Positions 29,014 through 40,045 are shown, numbered from the stretch's first letter. The stretch: 64,000 nucleotides of DNA from Pseudomonadota bacterium (GCA_018241725.1 JAFEDI010000077.1:62001-126000); one strand, 5' to 3'. Numbers and translations are program-made. The notes: generated by a model not told the origin, from the letters alone.

Positions 29014-31476
29014 TCAGTTGGCCTTCCGCCGTTGAAGACGAAGGGCATTCAAGACGACGAACAAGGAACTGGCGGACATGCCGATGCCAGCCATCCAGGG
29101 CGTCACAAGGCCGGACATGGCCAGTGGCACCGCAGTGAAATTGTAGGCGAAGGACCACCACAGGTTCTGCCGGATGATGCGCAGCGCCCGCCGCGAGAGC
29201 CCGACACCGTCTGCCAGCGCCCCCAGGCGCGCGCCGAGCAGCACGATGTCCGCCTGGTTGCGGGCCAGGTCCGTGCCGCCGCCCATGGCGATCGACACCT
29301 GGGCCTGGGCCAGCACCGGCGCGTCGTTCACGCCATCGCCGACCATTGCCACCACCTTACCGCCATGCTGCAGCCGGGTTAGCTCGACATGTTTGTCCTC
29401 CGGCGTCATGCCGCCAACCGCACGGGAAACGCCCAGACGCGTGCCGAGCTCGACAACCGTGGCCGGCGTGTCCCCACTGAAGATCGACAGGTCGATCCCC
29501 TGGCCGCGCAAGGCCTCAAAGGTGGCAGGACAATCCTCCCGCAGCCCATCACTGAGCGCAAAGCCCGCAATCCAGCCGGACGACGACCCCAAGGCCACGA
29601 CGGTCCGACCCGAGCGTTCGTCCTCCAGCAGGGCCGTGGGAATCGGCGTACCCGTCAGTTCGGCCACGAAGGCGGGGCGGCCGATCCGATGGAGCACACC
29701 AGCAAGCTCGCCAGCCACCCCCTGTCCGGTCGTGGCCCTGATGGCCGCGACCGCAGCCCCTGGAGCCGTCGCGCTTGCCAACCGGATGGCCGTTGCAACG
29801 GGATGCTCAGCCCCCTGCTCCAGCCCCGCCGCCACGGCTAGAGCCTCTTGCTCGGAGAGCTCGCCGAGCAGACGTACCTGCTCGACCCGCATCGCCCCAT
29901 AAGTCAGGGTGCCCGTCTTGTCGAAGACAAAATGCTGCGCCTTTGCCAGTGCCTCGACCGCGTGGCCACGTGTCACCAGCACCCCCATGCGCGCCAACGC
30001 GTCGGTCGCTACCGTCAGAGCCACCGGGGTGGCCAGGGACAGCGCGCACGGGCAGCTGACCACCAGCACCGACACGAAGACCCACAGCGCCCGATCCGGA
30101 TCGAACCACCACCAGCCGGCCGCGGTGAGCGTCGCCAGGACCAGCAACACGATGATGAACCAGGCCGCCACCTGGTCGGCCTGCTGCACCACCCGCGGCT
30201 TCTCGGCCGATGCGCGTTCCATCAGCTGGCGGATCGCCGCCAGGCGGGTATGTTCGCCGGTGCGGGTGACGCGCACGCACAGCGGACTGGTGACGTTGAT
30301 GCTGCCCCCCGTCACCTCATTGCCGGGCACCTTGGGCACCGGCCTGCTCTCACCGGTCAGTAGCGCCTCATTAGCTTCGCTGCGCCCCTCGACGACTACG
30401 CCGTCCGCCGGCACCGCTTCGCCCGGCTTGACGCGGATCACATCCCCCGTCAACAGCTGGGATACCGGAACCTTCTCACCATCCGGAGACGGGTAGACCG
30501 GCAGGCGCTCGGCGAAGGCCGGCAAGGCCTTGCCCATCTCCTCGACGCCGCGCACCGCCTTCTGGCGCGCCAGCATTTCCACGTAGCGGCCACACAGCAG
30601 GAAGAAGACGAACATCGTCACCGAATCGAAATACACCTCACCCTTGCCGGTCACCGTCGCCCAGCAACTGGCCAGGAAGGCCGCCCCTACCCCCAGCGCA
30701 ACCGGCACATCCATGCCCAGCCGGCGCAGGCGGATGTCGCGGATCGCGTGGCTGAAGAACGGCGCGGCGGAATACAGCACGACGGGCGCGGTCAGGATCA
30801 GGCTCGCCCAGCGCATCAGCTGCTCGATGTCTGCGGTCATGTCACCCGCCTCGGCGATGTACACCGGGAAGGCATACATCATGACCTGCATCATGCCGAA
30901 GCCGGCCACGAACAAGCGCCACAGGGCGGAGCGGCGCTCCCTCTGGGAAATCTGCTCGGAGCGCGCCGCATCATAGGGATAGGCGCGGTAGCCGATCGCG
31001 TGAATGGCCGCCAGAATATCGGACAGCTTGATGCGCCGCTCATCCCAGCGCACGCGTGCACGGCGCGTCGCGTAGTTGATGTCCACCGCTGTCACGCCGG
31101 GCTGGTGGGCCACATGTTGCTCGTTCAGCCAGATGCAGGCGGCGCAAGTGATACCTTCGAGGATCAGCGCCGCCTCGCGTTCGTGCTCACCGATGGGCTT
31201 GACGAAACCCTGCTGAAAATCCGGGTGGTCGAACAGCCCAAGGTCCTTCAGCTCGTCCGGCATCGCCTCGCGGGCCTGCTCGGGCATCGCGTCACGGCGC
31301 TTGTAGTAATCGACGAGGCCGCTGCTGACGATGGACTCGGCCACCGCCTGGCAGCCGGTACAGCACATGTGGTGCTGAACGCCCTCGATATCGACGGGGA
31401 GATCTACATCTGCGGGAATGGGGAGCCCGCAGTGGTAGCAATCATGCTCGGGCAAAACAGGGGAAGGGGACGACAA
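29014..31476 (-). CDS. ccoI: copper-translocating P-type ATPase CcoI (FixI)
   Basis: This 820-aa P1B-type ATPase loads copper for cbb3 oxidase assembly. An N-terminal cysteine-rich metal-binding region (CYHC, MCCTGC) precedes an HMA domain with GITCAACIWLNEQH. The transporter core has the CPC motif in SCPCALSLATP, phosphorylated D in FDKTGTLT, SEPP-like actuator LTGESRPV and hinge GDGVNDAPVL. The apparent start is TTG at 31476; no in-frame ATG or GTG starts closer to the family N-terminus, and GAGG lies just upstream. It is followed by ccoS, the usual partner. Confidence 0.94.
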   Translation of the reverse strand: MSSPSPVLPEHDCYHCGLPIPADVDLPVDIEGVQHHMCCTGCQAVAESIVSSGLVDYYKRRDAMPEQAREAMPDELKDLGLFDHPDFQQGFVKPIGEHEREAALILEGITCAACIWLNEQHVAHQPGVTAVDINYATRRARVRWDERRIKLSDILAAIHAIGYRAYPYDAARSEQISQRERRSALWRLFVAGFGMMQVMMYAFPVYIAEAGDMTADIEQLMRWASLILTAPVVLYSAAPFFSHAIRDIRLRRLGMDVPVALGVGAAFLASCWATVTGKGEVYFDSVTMFVFFLLCGRYVEMLARQKAVRGVEEMGKALPAFAERLPVYPSPDGEKVPVSQLLTGDVIRVKPGEAVPADGVVVEGRSEANEALLTGESRPVPKVPGNEVTGGSINVTSPLCVRVTRTGEHTRLAAIRQLMERASAEKPRVVQQADQVAAWFIIVLLVLATLTAAGWWWFDPDRALWVFVSVLVVSCPCALSLATPVALTVATDALARMGVLVTRGHAVEALAKAQHFVFDKTGTLTYGAMRVEQVRLLGELSEQEALAVAAGLEQGAEHPVATAIRLASATAPGAAVAAIRATTGQGVAGELAGVLHRIGRPAFVAELTGTPIPTALLEDERSGRTVVALGSSSGWIAGFALSDGLREDCPATFEALRGQGIDLSIFSGDTPATVVELGTRLGVSRAVGGMTPEDKHVELTRLQHGGKVVAMVGDGVNDAPVLAQAQVSIAMGGGTDLARNQADIVLLGARLGALADGVGLSRRALRIIRQNLWWSFAYNFTAVPLAMSGLVTPWMAGIGMSASSLFVVLNALRLQRRKAN

Positions 31477-31540
31477 CGAAGGCCTCGCACAGGACTCGCC
31501 GGCGACCGGACAGTGGCCACCAGGAAAACACGCCTTTTAT

Positions 31541-31561
31541 CACAAAGCCGCCCCCGGCGGC
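31541..31561 (-). terminator. weak terminator-like hairpin between dctP and ccoI
   Basis: GCCGCC (31547-31552) and GGCGGC (31556-31561) pair around a CCC loop, followed on the minus strand by TTTGTG. The T-run is short, so termination would be partial. Confidence 0.35.
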
Positions 31562-31595
31562 GAACCACCCGACGCCCGGACGACGGGCAGACGAA

Positions 31596-32600
31596 CTACA
31601 GCCGCGACGGATCGAAACCGGTTTCCCGGTAGATCGAGCGGATCAGGTCGCTGCCGATGCGGGCCTCCATCTTCTGATGAACCGGCAGCATGGCCTTCTT
31701 GAAGGCCAGGCGCTCTTCCTTGTTGGGCACATAGACCTGCACCTTGCCGCTCTTCCTGATCGCCTCCAGCGCCTTGTCGTTCTCTTCCTTGGCGATCCGG
31801 TTGGCGTAGATCGTCGCTTCCCGCATCGCCTGCTCGAGCTGGCCCCGTACATCGGCGGGCAGGCCGTCCCAGAAGCGCTTGTTGGCGATGACCGCATAGC
31901 CGAGGTAGCCGTGATTGGTTACCGTCAGGTACTTCTGCACCTCGTGCATCTTCTGGGTGTAGGTATTCGAATGAGGATTTTCGGTGCCGTCGACGACGCC
32001 GGTCTTCAGACCCTGGTACACCTCCGAGAAAGCCATCACCTGCGGCAGGCCGCCAACGGCGCGGATCTCTTCTTCCAGCACCTTCGACGACTGGATGCGC
32101 AGCTTCTTGCCGCGCAGGTCGGCCGGCGTCCGGATCGGCGTGTTCGCGGAGAAGGACTTGAAGCCGTTGTCCCAGTACGCCAGGCCGACGATGCCCTTCG
32201 ATTCGAGCTTTTTCAGGATGCTCGCTCCCACCGGCCCCTGGGTCACCCGGTGCAGGTCGGCGTAGTCGTCGAAGATGTAGGGCAGGTCGAAGACCTCAAA
32301 CTCTTTCACCCCCAGCGGGCCGAACTTGGCCAGGGACGGCGCCAGCATCTGAACAACGCCCAGCTGCAGGGCTTCGAGTTCTTCCTTATCCTTGTACAGC
32401 GTGCTGTTCGGGTAGACCTCCACCTTGACCTTGCCGCGGGTCAGCTCTTCCGCACGCTTCTTGAAATACTCGGAGGCCTTGCCCTTTGGGGTGTCCGCTG
32501 CCACCACGTGGCTGAACTTGATCACAATGGGCGCCTGGGCGGTGGCCATCGCGCACATCCCCATGGCGAGCAGGCCGAACAGCAGGCTAAGCAAACGCAT
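31596..32600 (-). CDS. dctP: TRAP transporter substrate-binding protein DctP
   Basis: This 334-aa periplasmic binding protein of C4-dicarboxylate TRAP transporters has a signal peptide (MRLLSLLFGLLAMGMCAMATAQ) and the family segments IVIKFSHVVAADTPKGKASE, GLKTGVVDGTENP and the conserved arginine region KKLRIQSSKVLEEE that binds the carboxylate. The ATG at 32600 was chosen because GGAG lies 7-10 bp upstream; longer starts lack one. The membrane subunits dctQ and dctM are not adjacent. The divergent kinase/regulator pair at 32778 likely controls it. Confidence 0.93.
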   Translation of the reverse strand: MRLLSLLFGLLAMGMCAMATAQAPIVIKFSHVVAADTPKGKASEYFKKRAEELTRGKVKVEVYPNSTLYKDKEELEALQLGVVQMLAPSLAKFGPLGVKEFEVFDLPYIFDDYADLHRVTQGPVGASILKKLESKGIVGLAYWDNGFKSFSANTPIRTPADLRGKKLRIQSSKVLEEEIRAVGGLPQVMAFSEVYQGLKTGVVDGTENPHSNTYTQKMHEVQKYLTVTNHGYLGYAVIANKRFWDGLPADVRGQLEQAMREATIYANRIAKEENDKALEAIRKSGKVQVYVPNKEERLAFKKAMLPVHQKMEARIGSDLIRSIYRETGFDPSRL

Positions 32601-32642
32601 TCGAATCTCCATCATCGGCAGTCGAGGCGGCATGGTACATGA

Positions 32643-32674
32643 GCCGCAATTCCGGCAGACTGCATTGCCGCAAT
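32643..32674. repeat. direct repeat GCCGCAAT in the dctP-dctS intergenic region
   Basis: GCCGCAAT occurs at 32643-32650 and 32667-32674, 24 bp apart, inside the 177-bp divergent region. Spacing of just over two helical turns fits a regulator-binding site, perhaps for the DctR-like protein, but nothing else supports this. Confidence 0.35.
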
Positions 32675-32777
32675 GTTGAAGACAGCACCAACAGACTCAA
32701 TTGTGGTCATCCGCAGTGTGGAAACATCGAATGGCTCAAAACTGCCAGTCCGGCGATAACCAGAAATCCTCCCGTTC

Positions 32778-34754
32778 GTGATTCTCAACCCCTTGCCCCC
32801 GTCGAATTCAGCCCCTCCTCCTCCGAGCTGGTACTGGAGCCTGCCCTATGCCGCCGTGGCCCTGTTCATTGCCACGATGGCGGCATTGCTGTGGCTGACC
32901 CACCGCCAGGACGCCGAAGAGCAGCGCGCCACGCTGATCAACGACGTGCTGTGGATGGAGCAGAACCTGTCCTTCCAGTTCGAGCGCAATGACGCGCAAC
33001 TGACCCAGCTCGGCCCCGCCCTGCTGGGCAGCGGCCGCCCGAACTCCACGGCCGAGGCCCGCATCAAGCAGGCCCTGGACCCGGAGAGCGGCCTGATCCG
33101 CGTACTATGGCTTGACCCCAGCGGACGTGTGAAGGGCTCGGAACCGCCCTACACCGACAGCCATCTGGTCGGCGAAGCCTCAGGCACATTTCCATCATCG
33201 TCCACGTATCGTCTTGCCCGCTCCCTCGGTCGGCCGGTGTACAGCGAGGCCTACGCCGTCCTCGACAACCAGACCCAGTTCGAGGCCCACGTCCCGATCT
33301 TCGACGGAGGCCGTTACCTGGGCTCGGTTGTCGGTGTCTATTCATTGAACAGTTTGCTGGCCCGGCAGATTCCTTGGTGGTTCTCCGAACGCTACCGGGT
33401 TTCGGTCAGCAACAACCTGGGCACCGAGATTGCCGCCAAGTCCAAGGTTTCGCCGCTGTCCACTCTCAACTACGAGATCCCCTTCGAACCGCCTGGCCAC
33501 GGACTTACCGTCAACGTCACCGCCTACCAGAGCGAGGTGCGCTGGATTCCGCTGCTGCTAATGGGCTCCCTCGGAGTGCTCGGCGCGGCCATCGTATGGA
33601 GCCTGTGGCAGCTGCGTCGCCACATGAAGCGCCGTCAGCAGGCGGAACAGGCCCTCAGTGCAGAACATGCCTTCCGCAAGGCGATGGAGGATTCCCTCAA
33701 CACGGGCATGCGCGCCCGTGACCTGAGCGGCAAGATCACGTACGTGAACCCGGCTTTCTGCCGCATGGTCGGCTGGAACGCCGATGAGCTTGTTGGCCTG
33801 ATGCCCCCGATGCCTTACTGGGCTCCGGAAGCCCTGGTACGCACCCGCGCCGTGCACGAACTGGTGCTGGGCGGCAATGCGCCGCCCCAGGGTATGGAGA
33901 TTCGCCTGATGCGCCGCAACGGCGAGCGCTTCGACGCCCTGCTCATCGAAGCACCGCTGATCGACTCCAACGGCAAGCACATCGGCTGGATGGGTTCGGT
34001 GGTGGATGTCACCGAGCAGAAGCGCGCCCAGGAACTCGCCCGCCAGCAGCAAGAGCGCCTGCAGGCCACCGCCCGCCTGGTCACCATGGGCGAGATGGCC
34101 TCGACCCTCGCCCATGAACTCAACCAGCCGCTCGCCGCGATCTCCAGCTACAACACCGGCTGCCTGAACATGCTCGGCAACGGCGACCTGCCGAAGAAGG
34201 AATTGACGACCATCCTCGAGAAAATCGGCAAGCAGGCCCAGCGGGCCGGGCAGATCATCCGGCGGGTGCATACCTTCGTGCGGCGCAGCGAGCCCAAGTT
34301 CGAACCGGTGGACGTGAACACCATCCTGCGGGAAGCCGTCGGGCTGGTGGAGCCGGACGCCGACCGGCGCGGCGTCCTCATCGAGCTGGAACTGGAAGAC
34401 AACCTGCCCTGCGTCGAGGCGGACCCGGTGATGATTGAGCAGGTCGCCGTCAACCTGATCCGCAACGGCATGGACGCGATGGCGGACAATCCACGCGAAT
34501 CCCGCCGCCTGCTGATCCGGACCCAACGCCAGAACGGCACGCTGGTCTGCGACGTGGCCGACCGGGGCGCCGGCATCCCTCCCGAAGTCGCAGAAAAGCT
34601 GTTCGCCCCCTTCTTCACGACCAAGGCCGAAGGCATGGGCATCGGGCTCAACATCTGCCGCTCGATCGCCGAACTCCACCGGGGCCGCCTGAACTTCGAG
34701 AACAACCCGGGCGGTGGTACGATTTTCCACTTCTCCCTGCCGATCCCGTCATGA
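32778..34754 (+). CDS. DctS-like PAS sensor histidine kinase
   Basis: This 658-aa kinase has two membrane helices (about 22-41 and 256-278) bracketing a periplasmic sensor, then a PAS domain (about 296-415), a coiled linker, and a histidine kinase core with H446 in TLAHELNQPLAAI, N-box NLIRNGMDAM, and late GMGIGLNICRSI. This layout is that of the Rhodobacter DctS and FixL-type kinases. It begins with GTG at 32778 with no better alternative. The dctR-like gene overlaps its stop by 4 bp (34751-34754), and the divergent dctP is the likely target. Confidence 0.88.
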   Translation: MILNPLPPSNSAPPPPSWYWSLPYAAVALFIATMAALLWLTHRQDAEEQRATLINDVLWMEQNLSFQFERNDAQLTQLGPALLGSGRPNSTAEARIKQALDPESGLIRVLWLDPSGRVKGSEPPYTDSHLVGEASGTFPSSSTYRLARSLGRPVYSEAYAVLDNQTQFEAHVPIFDGGRYLGSVVGVYSLNSLLARQIPWWFSERYRVSVSNNLGTEIAAKSKVSPLSTLNYEIPFEPPGHGLTVNVTAYQSEVRWIPLLLMGSLGVLGAAIVWSLWQLRRHMKRRQQAEQALSAEHAFRKAMEDSLNTGMRARDLSGKITYVNPAFCRMVGWNADELVGLMPPMPYWAPEALVRTRAVHELVLGGNAPPQGMEIRLMRRNGERFDALLIEAPLIDSNGKHIGWMGSVVDVTEQKRAQELARQQQERLQATARLVTMGEMASTLAHELNQPLAAISSYNTGCLNMLGNGDLPKKELTTILEKIGKQAQRAGQIIRRVHTFVRRSEPKFEPVDVNTILREAVGLVEPDADRRGVLIELELEDNLPCVEADPVMIEQVAVNLIRNGMDAMADNPRESRRLLIRTQRQNGTLVCDVADRGAGIPPEVAEKLFAPFFTTKAEGMGIGLNICRSIAELHRGRLNFENNPGGGTIFHFSLPIPS

Positions 34755-35383
34755 GCACGCCCCTCGCCCACATTGTCGACGACGACGAAGCCATCCGCGA
34801 CGCCCTCACCTGGTTGTTCCGGACCCGTGAAGTGGCCAGTGCCGAATGGAGCTCCGCCGAGGAGTTCCTGGCCGCCTGGCAGCCGGACTGGCGCGGCTGC
34901 ATCGTACTGGACATCCGCATGCGGGAAATGAGTGGCCTGGAGTGTTTCGACGTACTGCAGGAGCAGGGTAATACCCTGCCGGTCATCTTCCTGACCGGCC
35001 ACGGCGACGTACCGATGGCGGTCGGTGCCCTGAAGAAAGGCGCTTTCGATTTCCTCGAGAAGCCGTTCGAAGACAACGCGCTGGTGGACGTGGTCATCCG
35101 CGCGCTGGCCAAGGATGCCAAGCGCCAGGCCAGCCAGGCCAGCCAGGCTTCGGTTGCAAACCATCTGGCCCTGCTCACCCCGCGGGAGCAGGAAGTCATG
35201 AATCTCGTGCTGGCCGGCAAGTTCAACAAGGTCATTGCCGACGAATTGAACATCTCGATGCGCACCGTCGAAGTGCACCGGGCGCGCGTTTTCGAAAAGA
35301 TGGGGGTGCGATCCGCCGTCGAGCTGGCCCAATTGCTGGCGCCGAGCCGTGAAAAAGGGTCCGGCAGCTCAGGGGAACACTGA
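34751..35383 (+). CDS. DctR/FixJ-family response regulator
   Basis: This 210-aa regulator has a receiver domain with D11/D12 and phosphoacceptor D54 (VLDIRMREM), T81-like TGHGDVPMAV and K of EKPFEDN, then a LuxR-type helix-turn-helix: LTPREQEVMNLVLAGKFNKV and IADELNISMRTVEVHRARVF. The interdomain linker contains QAS repeats encoded by a near-perfect 9-bp tandem repeat. It overlaps the kinase gene and is convergent, by 15 bp, with tilS. Confidence 0.9.
   Translation: MSTPLAHIVDDDEAIRDALTWLFRTREVASAEWSSAEEFLAAWQPDWRGCIVLDIRMREMSGLECFDVLQEQGNTLPVIFLTGHGDVPMAVGALKKGAFDFLEKPFEDNALVDVVIRALAKDAKRQASQASQASVANHLALLTPREQEVMNLVLAGKFNKVIADELNISMRTVEVHRARVFEKMGVRSAVELAQLLAPSREKGSGSSGEH
35126..35152 (+). 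repeat. 9-bp tandem repeat in the DctR-like linker
   Basis: CAGGCCAGC is repeated at 35126-35134 and 35135-35143, with an imperfect third copy to 35152. It encodes repeated Gln-Ala-Ser units between the receiver and DNA-binding domains and keeps the frame, so copy number could vary without truncating the protein. Confidence 0.7.
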
Positions 35384-36689
35384 CCAGCGCGGCAGAATGC
35401 CGGCCGCCCCTGGTGGACAGGCGAATTCGGCCGCCACGCCAACTCCGGCGATCCACGCCAGACGCTCCTCCACCCACAGCATCGGAACCGCATCCCGCAG
35501 CCAGGGGGGAATGCCCGCCTCCTGCCACAGGTTTTTCAGGCTGCGGGAAGCCCCACCGGCATTCAGACGCATGCGCGCCCCGGCCGCCCTATGCCCAACC
35601 CGGCACGGCGCCGCCATGACAAGATCGGCTGCCAGCCCCTGACCGGACACAGCGCAGAAATCCAGCACGCCGCCGGCCCATGGCAAGGCAGCTTCGCCAC
35701 GCCACGGGCGGAAGTCGGCCACTTCGGCCGGCACGGTCGCCGCCTCCAGCCACCAGTGCTGCCGATAGACGCACAGCGCAACCTCGCCCAACAGGATCCT
35801 CGAACCGGACACGGCAGCGTCCTCGCGGAACTGCCGCTCCGCCTCCCGCAGCCGCGCCTCGTCAGGCATTGGCGTACCCGCCTTGATCAGCAGGCGCCGC
35901 AGCAGATTGCGCAAACGGGCCGAGGACAAGCCGAGCGCCGGCGCACGCAGCATCTGCATGCATCCCGGAATGCGCAGCTTCTCGAGATCGCTGTCCGCCA
36001 GTTCCTCCAGTAGCCCTTCCGCCTCGCCGGCCAGCCGCCCCAAGCGGGCGAGATTGGCCGACGCGCCGGCGAAACGTCCATTCAGTTGCGGCAGGATTTC
36101 CTTGCGCAGGAAATTGCGGGAAAACGCCGTATCGGTGTTGCTGGGATCATCCACCCAGCGCAGGCCATGCCGCTCCGCATACGCATGCAGCGCAGAGCGT
36201 GGAACGTCCAGCAGCGGGCGCCAGATTCGGCCACCCGCACCGACATGGACGAAATCGCTCATGCCCGCCAGGCCCTTGACGCCGCTACCGCGCAACGCCC
36301 GGAAAAGAACGGTCTCGGCCTGGTCATCCCGGTGGTGGGCCAGGGCCAGCACACCGCCGCCCAGGCCATCCAGCAGCGCAGCCCGGCGCACTTCCCGCGC
36401 GGCAGCCTCCAGCCCGCCCGGATGCGCCCGATCCACCTGAACTTCACGAACCGCCAGCGGCACCGAAAGGGGTGCGCACAGCTCGGCGCAGATGTCGCCC
36501 CACACTTCGGAGCCCGCCACCAAGCCGTGGCGGACATGCACGGCGCCCACCTCGATTCCGAGCTCACCCTGCAAACCGGCAAGCACATGCGTCAGCACGG
36601 AGGAATCGAGGCCACCGCTCAACCCGACCCGGACCGGGCCGGGTACGAGGAAGAGTTGCCGCCAGCTCGCGGCAACCCGGGCTGCAAGC

Positions 36690-36703
<14 letters not shown>
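35369..36703 (-). CDS. tilS: tRNA(Ile)-lysidine synthase
   Basis: This 444-aa N-type ATP pyrophosphatase converts C34 of tRNA-Ile2 to lysidine so that it reads AUA. The PP-loop SGGLDS is at 29-34, followed by [27 protein letters not shown] and the [16 protein letters not shown] segment. The C-terminal domain is complete. The likely start is TTG 36703, which overlaps the accA end by 14 bp, a coupled arrangement; no ATG or GTG fits. It converges with the response-regulator gene. Confidence 0.93.
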
Positions 36704-37658
<955 letters not shown>

Positions 37659-37818
37659 CCGGTCAAACTCATAGAAATTTTTGCCATTTTACCCTATCGA
37701 CTCCCGTGACGGGCGCCACACCCCGGTCGGCCCTGTTTTTACTGCAAAAATCGCATTGCTGCACAGCGCAATAAGCCGCTAACATCGCCCCTCTTTTCGG
37801 CTCGCCCCACCATTCCAA

Positions 37819-39366
37819 ATGGCTTCGATGAACCTCCTCCGCGCCCTCGTCACGGTCAGCGGAATGACCCTGCTGTCGCGAATCCTGGGTTTCGTGCGCG
37901 ATTTCGTGCAGGCCCGCGCCTTTGGCGCCGGCATAGAGATGGATGCCTTCGTCGTCGCCTTCCGTCTGCCCAACTTGCTGCGCCGCATGTTCGCGGAGGG
38001 CGCCTTCTCCCAGGCCTTCGTGCCCATCCTGGCGGAATACAAGAACAAGCGTGGCCCCGACGAAACCCACCGCCTGATCAACCACGTCGCCAGCGCTCTC
38101 GGCCTTGTCGTGCTGATCGTATCGATCCTGGGCGCGCTGGCCTCGCCGGCCATCATCTACGCCACTGCCCCCGGCTTCTCGGAAAACGTGGAGAAGTTCG
38201 AGCTGACCGTCCAGCTCACCCGCATCACCTTCCCCTACATCTTCTTCATGTCGCTGGTGGCCCTTGCCGGCGGCGTACTCAATACCTGGAGCCGCTTCGC
38301 GATCCCGGCCTTCACGCCGGTGCTGCTGAACCTGTCCTTCATCTTCATGGCGCTGTTCGCCGCCCCCTACTTCCACCCACCGATCCTGGTGCTCGGCTGG
38401 GCCGTCTTCATCGGCGGACTCGCCCAGGTCGTGTTGCAGCTGCGCCCACTGGCCAAAATCGGCATGCTGCCGCGCTTTTCACTTGACTTTTCCGACCCCG
38501 GCGTACGGCGCATCCTCAAGCTGATGGCGCCGGCCATCCTCGGCGTATCGGTCAGCCAGATCTCCCTGCTGATCAACACGGTCTTCGCGTCCTTCCTGCC
38601 GAGCGGCAGCGTATCCTGGCTGTATTATGCAGACCGCCTGATGGAATTCCCGTCCGGCATGCTCGGCGTGGCGCTGGGCACCATCCTGCTGCCCAGCCTC
38701 TCGAAGATGCATGCCGACGAAAAGCCGGCCGAATTCTCCGCACTGCTGGACTGGGGCCTGCGCCTGACCCTGCTGCTGACACTCCCCGCCGCTGTCGGCC
38801 TCGCATTGCTGGCCGTACCGCTGATCAGCACGCTGTTCCACCATGGAGCCTTCAGTGCCAACGACGTCCTGCAGACGCGGACCGCACTGGTCGCCTACAG
38901 CCTCGGGCTGACCGGGCTGATCCTCGTCAAGGTACTCGCCCCCGCCTTCTATTCCCGCCAGGACGTCCGCACGCCGGTGCGTATCGGCGTCATGTCGCTG
39001 ATCATCACCCAGTTGATGAACCTGATCTTCATTGGCCCCTTCCAGCATGCCGGCCTGGCCCTGTCCATCGGTCTGGCCTCCTGCTTCAACGCCACTCTGC
39101 TTTACCGCGGTCTGCGCGCCCGCGAAATCTATAGCCCCCAGCCGGGCTGGGGTGCCTTCGGCGCCAAACTGTCCATCGCGCTGTTGGTCCTCGCTACCGG
39201 CATCTACTTCACCGCCGGACCCGACAGCCTGTGGCTGCATGCCAGCAGCCTCGAACGGGTTATCCGCCTATCGGCGCTGATCTGCGGCGGTATCTCCGTG
39301 TATTTCGCCATCCTGTTCGCCCTCGGCTTCCGGCTGACCGATTTCCGTCGGCGCAGCGCGACCTGA
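37819..39366 (+). CDS. murJ: lipid II flippase MurJ
   Basis: This 515-aa polytopic membrane protein (about 14 helices) flips lipid II during peptidoglycan synthesis. MNLLRALVTVSGMTLLSRIL with GFVRDFVQARAFGAG is the family start, and the arginine/aspartate residues in the central cavity region (NLLRRMFAEGAFSQAFVPIL) are conserved. It is an isolated plus-strand gene; a 160-bp region separates it from accA. Confidence 0.96.
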   Translation: MASMNLLRALVTVSGMTLLSRILGFVRDFVQARAFGAGIEMDAFVVAFRLPNLLRRMFAEGAFSQAFVPILAEYKNKRGPDETHRLINHVASALGLVVLIVSILGALASPAIIYATAPGFSENVEKFELTVQLTRITFPYIFFMSLVALAGGVLNTWSRFAIPAFTPVLLNLSFIFMALFAAPYFHPPILVLGWAVFIGGLAQVVLQLRPLAKIGMLPRFSLDFSDPGVRRILKLMAPAILGVSVSQISLLINTVFASFLPSGSVSWLYYADRLMEFPSGMLGVALGTILLPSLSKMHADEKPAEFSALLDWGLRLTLLLTLPAAVGLALLAVPLISTLFHHGAFSANDVLQTRTALVAYSLGLTGLILVKVLAPAFYSRQDVRTPVRIGVMSLIITQLMNLIFIGPFQHAGLALSIGLASCFNATLLYRGLRAREIYSPQPGWGAFGAKLSIALLVLATGIYFTAGPDSLWLHASSLERVIRLSALICGGISVYFAILFALGFRLTDFRRRSAT

Positions 39367-39415
39367 GTACAAACCTGGCTACAATCGTCCACACCATTCC
39401 GGGAGCCGAACGAAG

Positions 39416-40045
39416 ATGAAGATACACAGCGACAGTTTTACCGATGGCAGCATGATTCCGGGCCAGTTCGCCTTCTGCGTGCCCGCGACGGAAGGGCACG
39501 TCAGCCTCAGCACCAACCGCAATCCACATCTCGCCTGGAGCGATGCGCCCGCCGGCACCCGCTCCTTCGTGCTGATCTGCCATGACCCGGATGTCCCGAG
39601 CCGCGGCGACGATGTGAATCAGGAAGGGCGCTCCGTACCAGCCGACCTGCCCCGCGTGGACTTCTTCCACTGGGCCCTGATCGACCTGCCGGTCTCAGTC
39701 ACCCACATTGCCGAAGGCGCGCACTCCAGCGCCGTCACACCCAACGGCAAGCCCGGCCCGGACCTGCCCGACGGCAGCCGCCATGGCGTCAACGACTACA
39801 CCGGCTGGTTCGCCAGCGACGAGCAGATGAAGGGCAACTACTTCGGCTACGACGGCCCCTGCCCGCCATGGAACGACTCCATCCCGCACCACTACGTCTT
39901 CACGGTGTACGCGCTGGACATTCCGCACCTGCCTGTCGAAGGCATCTTCAGCGGACAGCAGGTGCGTGACGCCATCACCGGGCACATCCTCGACCAGGCC
40001 AGCCTCACCGGCACCTACAGCCTCAACCCCGCAATCCCGGCCTGA
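39416..40045 (+). CDS. YbhB/YbcL (PEBP) family protein
   Basis: This 209-aa protein has the phosphatidylethanolamine-binding fold: SLSTNRNPHLAWSDAPAGTR, FVLICHDPDVP, VDFFHWALIDLP, GYDGPCPPWNDSIPHHYVFTVYALD. These give the anion-binding pocket (the DPDxP and GPCPP motifs). It is cytoplasmic as no signal is seen. The bacterial function is unclear; a homologue regulates kinases in eukaryotes. It may be co-transcribed with murJ. Confidence 0.9.
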   Translation: MKIHSDSFTDGSMIPGQFAFCVPATEGHVSLSTNRNPHLAWSDAPAGTRSFVLICHDPDVPSRGDDVNQEGRSVPADLPRVDFFHWALIDLPVSVTHIAEGAHSSAVTPNGKPGPDLPDGSRHGVNDYTGWFASDEQMKGNYFGYDGPCPPWNDSIPHHYVFTVYALDIPHLPVEGIFSGQQVRDAITGHILDQASLTGTYSLNPAIPA

